From: PoT sp049331405 | GTDB taxonomy: Bacteria > Planctomycetota > Planctomycetia > Isosphaerales > Isosphaeraceae | Assembly: GCF_049331405.1 (NCBI RefSeq) | Contig: NZ_CP186274.1 | Span: forward strand, 8,432,001 to 8,496,000 | DNA: 64,000 bases | Direction of reading: 5' to 3' | Shown: positions 60,795-64,000 of the stretch, in pieces | Position numbering within the stretch: the stretch's first letter is position 1 | Layout of the letters: each line of letters starts with the position of its first letter | Translations under genes and position numbers: made by a program | Notes under the pieces: model-generated | Databases searched by the model: none | The model's input: the letters and a program-made list of their open reading frames with translations, nothing else | Told to the model about the DNA's origin: nothing

Positions 60795-61128
60795 TGAATG
60801 CCTCGGTCCTCACCCGCGAAAGCCCCGGCCGAAATTTGAATGCCCCAGACACCCTCGCCAGGCTTGCACGACGCAAGGGATGCGGCCCGGTTCAAGAATC
60901 GAGGAAATCCAAGGCAAGAGGTGACACCCTGAACATTCTATACGGAGCCGCGACCACTGACGACCCCCGCCCTGCCCTAATGGATCAAGACTCGACGACG
61001 GCGCCCTTCCGTCGACACAACAGAGGAGTCGCCATCGAATTCCCGGGAAGGAACTCGGACGGTTCGTCGCTCAACGAGGTTGACAGTGTGCCTCCATCCT
61101 GAGCAGAATTGGTGCGTCGCCTCAAAAC
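60795..61128. other. Intergenic region upstream of tRNA-Arg genes
   Basis: 334 bp between the kinase gene start and the first tRNA. The kinase promoter and a tRNA promoter should both lie here; none was clearly seen. A frame open over most of it has no ribosome-binding site. Confidence 0.4.
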
Positions 61129-61202
61129 GCGCCCGTAGCTCAGGTGGATAGAGCGGCGGTTTCCTAAACCGCAGGCCGCAGGTTCGAATCCTGCCGGGCG
61201 CA
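61129..61202 (+). tRNA. tRNA-Arg(CCU)
   Basis: A 74-nt cloverleaf: acceptor GCGCCCG/CGGGCGC, D-arm with GCTC/GAGC, anticodon stem GCGGT/ACCGC with loop TTCCTAA (anticodon CCU, reads AGG), T-arm GCAGG-TTCGAAT-CCTGC, discriminator A. CCA is not encoded. Confidence 0.95.
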
Positions 61203-61246
61203 TCGTAGCTCGATTCTCGACGCAACGACGCAAAGCCAACTCCAAC

Positions 61247-61320
61247 GCGCCCGTAGCTCAGTCGGATAGAGCAACGGTTTTCTAAACCGTCGGTCGCAGG
61301 TTCGAATCCTGCCGGGCGTA
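61247..61320 (+). tRNA. tRNA-Arg(UCU)
   Basis: A 74-nt cloverleaf nearly identical to the preceding tRNA except in the anticodon arm: stem ACGGT/ACCGT, loop TTTCTAA (anticodon UCU, reads AGA). The first acceptor pair is G-U (3' arm CGGGCGT). Discriminator A; no encoded CCA. Confidence 0.93.
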
Positions 61321-61481
61321 CTCCCGACCTGACCCAGGCGGTTTCGACCTCCACACCACCAGGACGAAAGTGGCCGCACGACCGAGTGACCTTGCCTTGC
61401 TCACGCGAGCCTGACACCGTCCCAGCCCGTGATCGCTCGAGTGGCCTGCCTCTTGCATAAGAAGTCGTGTCGGGTATACCC

Positions 61482-61518
61482 TTGACACCGTTTTCAATCT
61501 AAGGTTTGATGACGTCAT
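61482..61518 (+). promoter_or_regulatory. Candidate sigma-70-type promoter with palindromic operator
   Basis: TTGACA (61482-61487), a 17-base spacer, and TTTGAT (61505-61510) as a 4/6 -10 box. A perfect 10-bp palindrome ATGACGTCAT (61509-61518) overlaps its end, where a transcription factor could block initiation. It is ~100 bases upstream of the sigma factor gene. Confidence 0.5.
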
Positions 61519-61551
61519 GCGGTGCCCCCTGTCGTCACTCGTGATTCGCTG

Positions 61552-61567
61552 CGTTCCACGTGAAACC
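61552..61567. promoter_or_regulatory. parS-like site 4
   Basis: CGTTCCACGTGAAACC matches TGTTNCACGTGAAACA at 14 of 16 positions, with the inner 14 bases GTTNCACGTGAAAC fully kept. It lies in the leader of the sigma factor gene, 4.6 kb after site 3. Confidence 0.6.
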
Positions 61568-61608
61568 CCCGCGACACGAGCCGGCTCCCCTTCGAGGTGG
61601 ACCTGAAC

Positions 61609-62349
61609 ATGGACCTCCCCGAGCGTGGAGTAACCACGAGGTCCGGTGAGAACCTCACCGACCTTGAAACCAGCTGGACGACGATTCGAAACGCGCACTG
61701 CCCCGGTCCGGTCGGCCAGGCGGCGATGGGCGAATTGATCAGCCGTTACCACGACGCGGTCGAGCGATACCTGCGCCTCAAGCTCCGCGATCGCAACCTC
61801 GCCGATGAGGTCTTCCAGGAGTTCTGGACGAAACTCCTGACGCACAAACTCGCTGGCGCGGACAACAACAAGGGGCGGTTCCGCGACTACCTGCGGACCG
61901 TTCTCCACCGCCTCATCATCGACCACTTCCGGACGAGGAAGCTCCAGCCGCTCCCGCCCGGCGACCTGCTCGACCCGGCCAGCCCCGACGCCGACTATGA
62001 TCGCGTCTGGCGTGAGGCCGTCATCAAGCGCGTCTGGTCGCGACTCGACACCTACGAGATCAACACGCCCAAGAATCGCTACGCGAGCGTCCTGCACCTC
62101 CGCGTCGGCAATCCCAAGGCTTCGATCGACGAACTGGCCCAGCAACTGAGCCAGCAGAACGCTACGTCGATCAGCCCCGAGGCCTTTCGCAAGACCCTCC
62201 AACGGGCCAGGGCCAAGTTCCTCGAACTGCTCATCGTTGAGCTTCGAGAGACGATCCATCCCGCCTCTCCCGAGGACATCGAGGCCGAAATCTTCGACCT
62301 CGGTCTCGGCAACCTCTATCGGCGCTATTCCTCGGACAACGACGGCTGA
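61609..62349 (+). CDS. ECF-like RNA polymerase sigma factor
   Basis: A 246-residue protein. Region 2 is at ~45-125 (MGELISRYHDAVERYLRLKL, ADEVFQEFWTKLLTHKL, FRDYLRTVLHRLIIDHFRTR). A longer than usual linker precedes region 4 (~155-215; IDELAQQLSQQNATSISPEAFRKTLQRAR), whose helix-turn-helix carries an unusual insertion between helices. This layout is typical of planctomycete ECF groups. The ATG at 61609 has GAGGTGG upstream; a GTG at 61597 is less likely. No anti-sigma gene is next to it; csrA is 249 bases downstream. Confidence 0.82.
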   Translation: MDLPERGVTTRSGENLTDLETSWTTIRNAHCPGPVGQAAMGELISRYHDAVERYLRLKLRDRNLADEVFQEFWTKLLTHKLAGADNNKGRFRDYLRTVLHRLIIDHFRTRKLQPLPPGDLLDPASPDADYDRVWREAVIKRVWSRLDTYEINTPKNRYASVLHLRVGNPKASIDELAQQLSQQNATSISPEAFRKTLQRARAKFLELLIVELRETIHPASPEDIEAEIFDLGLGNLYRRYSSDNDG

Positions 62350-62405
62350 GGCCGTCGAAGGTCTGGCCAGGAATAACTCACTACGCCGACGTTAGCCTAC
62401 GCAGA

Positions 62406-62426
62406 ACACCCAAATTGAATGGGTGT
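62406..62426. promoter_or_regulatory. Short hairpin between sigma factor gene and csrA
   Basis: ACACCCA (62406-62412) pairs with TGGGTGT (62420-62426) around the loop AATTGAA, 57 bases after the sigma factor stop. No T-run, so a weak terminator or leader structure. Confidence 0.35.
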
Positions 62427-62598
62427 GAACTTGGGAAATTTCCACAACCTCTTGACCACCTAACCCTGCCGGTTAGAGTTGTAGGGAGGATGTGAGAACG
62501 GCCATTGGATGGAAACACCCCAAGTTGGTCATTTTTGAGCGAGTCCGCTCGAGAATGACCCCCCCAAGCCAAGCCTGCTTGGCCTGAGAGGAGCGGCG

Positions 62599-62811
62599 AT
62601 GCTTGTTCTCTCCCGTAAGAAGAACGAAAGCATCATTATCAACGACAACATCACGGTGACCATCATCGAGATCCGGGGCGATAAGGTTCGCCTGGGGATC
62701 GAGGCGCCGAAGGATGTCACGGTTCATCGTCGCGAGGTCTACGAGGCGATCCAGAACCAGTCGAGGACCCGGGATCACGACACCAGGCCGATATCCCAGG
62801 ATCCGAGCTAA
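62599..62811 (+). CDS. csrA: Carbon storage regulator CsrA
   Basis: A 70-residue RNA-binding dimer that blocks or stabilises target mRNAs at GGA motifs. The sequence opens MLVLSRKKNESIIINDN, with IRGDKVRLGIEAP and VHRREVYEAI as in the family. Arginine at the conserved RREVY position, needed for RNA binding, is present. The ribosome-binding site (AGAGGAG) itself contains a GGA, so autoregulation is possible, as in other bacteria. Slightly longer at the C-terminus than E. coli CsrA (61). Confidence 0.96.
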   Translation: MLVLSRKKNESIIINDNITVTIIEIRGDKVRLGIEAPKDVTVHRREVYEAIQNQSRTRDHDTRPISQDPS

Positions 62812-62954
62812 CCAGTTTTTTCTCCCGAGCCTTCCGTCGGTCCCCACCTCACTCCGCCCTTCCCGGCTTTTGAATGACGGGCTACGCCGACGTACCCAGG
62901 CCTTAACGATCCAACAGCACGATGCCTCGGTCGAGGGTCCGTAGATCGCTCGAT

Positions 62955-63515
62955 TCAACGAGACTTCACGCCCTTGAGGACCTTCACGAACTCGCGCATC
63001 CAGGGTCCATTATCCGGCCAACCTCGGACCGTGACGATGACCCCGTCGACGACCACCTCGCGATCGACGAAGTTCACGCCCGCCGACGTGAGGTCGATCT
63101 CGAGGTCGGGATAGGCCGTCATCGTCTTGTTCTTGCCTGCGCCTGCGGCCAGGAGGAGCAATGGACCATGACAGGTCGCGCCGATCGGCTTGTTGGCCTC
63201 GAGGAAGTGCCGGACGATCGCGATCACCTTGGGTTGCTTGCGGAGGTACTCGGGGGCACGACCGCCGGGAAGGACGAGCGCGTCGTACTGCGACGGGTCG
63301 ACATCATCGATCGCGACGTCGACCTGCACGCGATAGCCGAGTTTCTCGGTGTACGTGTCGAATCCTGGCTCGAAGTCATGGATGACCGACTGGATCGGAC
63401 GCTTCTGGGGCGCGGCCACGTCGACCTTCCAGCCTTCCTCTTCTAGGCGGTACTTCGGGTAGTAGATCTCCTGCGCCTCGCCCGCGTCGCCCGTCAGCAG
63501 CAAGATCTTGAGCAT
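62955..63515 (-). CDS. DJ-1/PfpI family protein
   Basis: A 186-residue class I glutamine amidotransferase-like protein. The nucleophile elbow is ATCHGPLLL (C115, followed by H116), the partner glutamate is E13 (GDAGEAQE), and the turn VLPGGRAPEYLR is typical of PfpI/YhbO-type members. These act as proteases, glyoxalases/deglycases or stress chaperones; the long insertion around 40-70 (FDTYTEKLGYRVQVDVAID) resembles the larger PfpI subgroup. Alone on the minus strand. Confidence 0.9.
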   Translation of the reverse strand: MLKILLLTGDAGEAQEIYYPKYRLEEEGWKVDVAAPQKRPIQSVIHDFEPGFDTYTEKLGYRVQVDVAIDDVDPSQYDALVLPGGRAPEYLRKQPKVIAIVRHFLEANKPIGATCHGPLLLLAAGAGKNKTMTAYPDLEIDLTSAGVNFVDREVVVDGVIVTVRGWPDNGPWMREFVKVLKGVKSR

Positions 63516-63858
63516 GGCCCCACCTACCCTTCACACCTCGTCAGGATTCATCCCTTCAGCCGCCAATACCCTAGCGAGTCGAATCCGCCGTCGCAACTGA
63601 ACGCTTCGATTAGGCCTGAAACGGTGTTGCATCGCTCTCAGGATCGAGGGACTCATCCTTGAGTAACCGGTGGATGATCTGTCTCCATGTTCCATCGTTG
63701 TGCTTCCGCACTGAGGGACTTCAACGACCGGGTTCAGACTCTGAAATGCTCCTCCGACATCTGTTTGAGAATAATCCTGAGTATGAACGAAGTTCTCGGA
63801 CTGGCCCCTTGACCAGGCCCGAGCTACTCGTTAAATTAACTCTCGTCCGAGTGACACC
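63516..63858. other. Intergenic region upstream of tRNA-Glu
   Basis: 343 bp between the DJ-1/PfpI gene start and the tRNA. An open frame over 63659-63883 runs into the tRNA and is not credible. The PfpI and tRNA promoters should lie here; I saw no other element. Confidence 0.4.
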
Positions 63859-63933
63859 GGCCCTGTCGTCTAGCCTGGTCTAGGACACATGCCTTTCACG
63901 CATGCAACACGGGTTCGAATCCCGTCAGGGTCA
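63859..63933 (+). tRNA. tRNA-Glu(UUC)
   Basis: A 75-nt cloverleaf: acceptor GGCCCTG/CAGGGTC (one G-U pair), D-arm with GTCTAGCCTGG, anticodon stem CATGC/GCATG with loop CTTTCAC (anticodon UUC), T-arm ACGGG-TTCGAAT-CCCGT, discriminator A. CCA not encoded. Confidence 0.95.
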
Positions 63934-63938
63934 CTTTG

Positions 63939-63971
63939 ATGGCGTGAGCAAGAGCTCACGCCATTTTTTTT
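63939..63971 (+). terminator. Rho-independent terminator after tRNA-Glu
   Basis: An 11-bp perfect stem (ATGGCGTGAGC with GCTCACGCCAT), AAGA loop, then at least seven T. It directly follows the tRNA. Confidence 0.9.
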
Positions 63972-64000
63972 GCGCGCTGGCCACCAAAGCCACCGCATCC

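Noticed and set aside
59301..60797. 498-residue open frame opposite the receptor kinase
   Set aside because: It mirrors kinase codons, has no ribosome-binding site or family features, and the kinase motifs on the other strand are unambiguous.
62381..62893. 12-bp direct repeat CTACGCCGACGT on both sides of csrA (62381 and 62882)
   Set aside because: Repeats of this length at such distance are expected by chance a couple of times in 64 kb; no mobile-element features.

Overview
The window looks like the chromosome of a high-GC planctomycete, probably close to the Isosphaeraceae. This is judged from gene content, not from any search: a PEP-CTERM-tailed secreted protein, two DUF1080 (3-keto-disaccharide hydrolase) proteins, a TPR/VCBS/ASPIC-UnbV lipoprotein, membrane-bound Ser/Thr kinases, several ECF-type sigma factors including one fused to an efflux-type adaptor, csrA, and late menaquinone genes of the kind used in the futalosine pathway. 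I saw no insertion sequence, prophage, CRISPR array or rRNA operon. The sequence reads as ordinary chromosome with good coding density, apart from one 27 % GC island.

Layout. 0-4 kb: a truncated aldehyde dehydrogenase, a PEP-CTERM protein, metG and a small putative DNA-binding protein. 3.8-12.7 kb: a minus-strand run of an orphan double-domain ABC permease, a TIM-barrel isomerase, a Gfo/Idh/MocA dehydrogenase, a CDP-alcohol phosphatidyltransferase, a polytopic glycosyltransferase, a MOP-type flippase and a methyltransferase. The last four are tightly packed or overlapping and look like a glycolipid or polysaccharide operon. 13-20.5 kb: DUF2617-like protein, BT1/MFS transporter, DUF1080 protein, ADP-ribosylglycohydrolase, TPR protein and two tandem paralogous secreted proteins. 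20.7-24 kb: a TolQ/MotA-like channel protein, a membrane partner with an Ig-like domain, an ATC-hydrolase-like protein and a stand-alone receiver. 24-33.5 kb: esterase, degenerate M24 peptidase-like protein, site-2 protease, DUF1080 protein, an unrecognised helical protein, LOG protein, hemE, DCC protein and a small membrane protein.

33.7-40.1 kb holds signalling and envelope genes: an ECF sigma factor translationally coupled to a membrane Ser/Thr kinase, a stand-alone HlyD-like adaptor, and a 755-residue protein joining an ECF sigma factor, one transmembrane helix and a full HlyD-like adaptor. The stand-alone adaptor looks like a shortened copy of the fusion. 40.5-50.6 kb: methyltransferase, the AT-rich island, flavin reductase, B12-type radical SAM protein, then UbiD-like decarboxylase, MenG/UbiE, SDR and UbiA-like prenyltransferase (late menaquinone steps), and a second ADP-ribosylglycohydrolase. 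50.7-60.8 kb: a 1255-residue TPR/VCBS/UnbV lipoprotein, a nitrilase-family amidase, a secreted TPR protein and a 1402-residue receptor-like kinase with an exterior beta-helix-like region. 61-64 kb: two tRNA-Arg genes, an ECF-like sigma factor, csrA, a DJ-1/PfpI protein and tRNA-Glu.

The most striking non-gene signal is four near-matches to the ParB centromere site parS (TGTTNCACGTGAAACA) at 47.62, 51.92, 56.96 and 61.55 kb. They are 4.3-5.0 kb apart and two lie inside genes. This suggests the right part of the window is a chromosomal parS cluster and therefore probably lies near the replication origin, although no parAB, dnaA or dnaN gene is present here.
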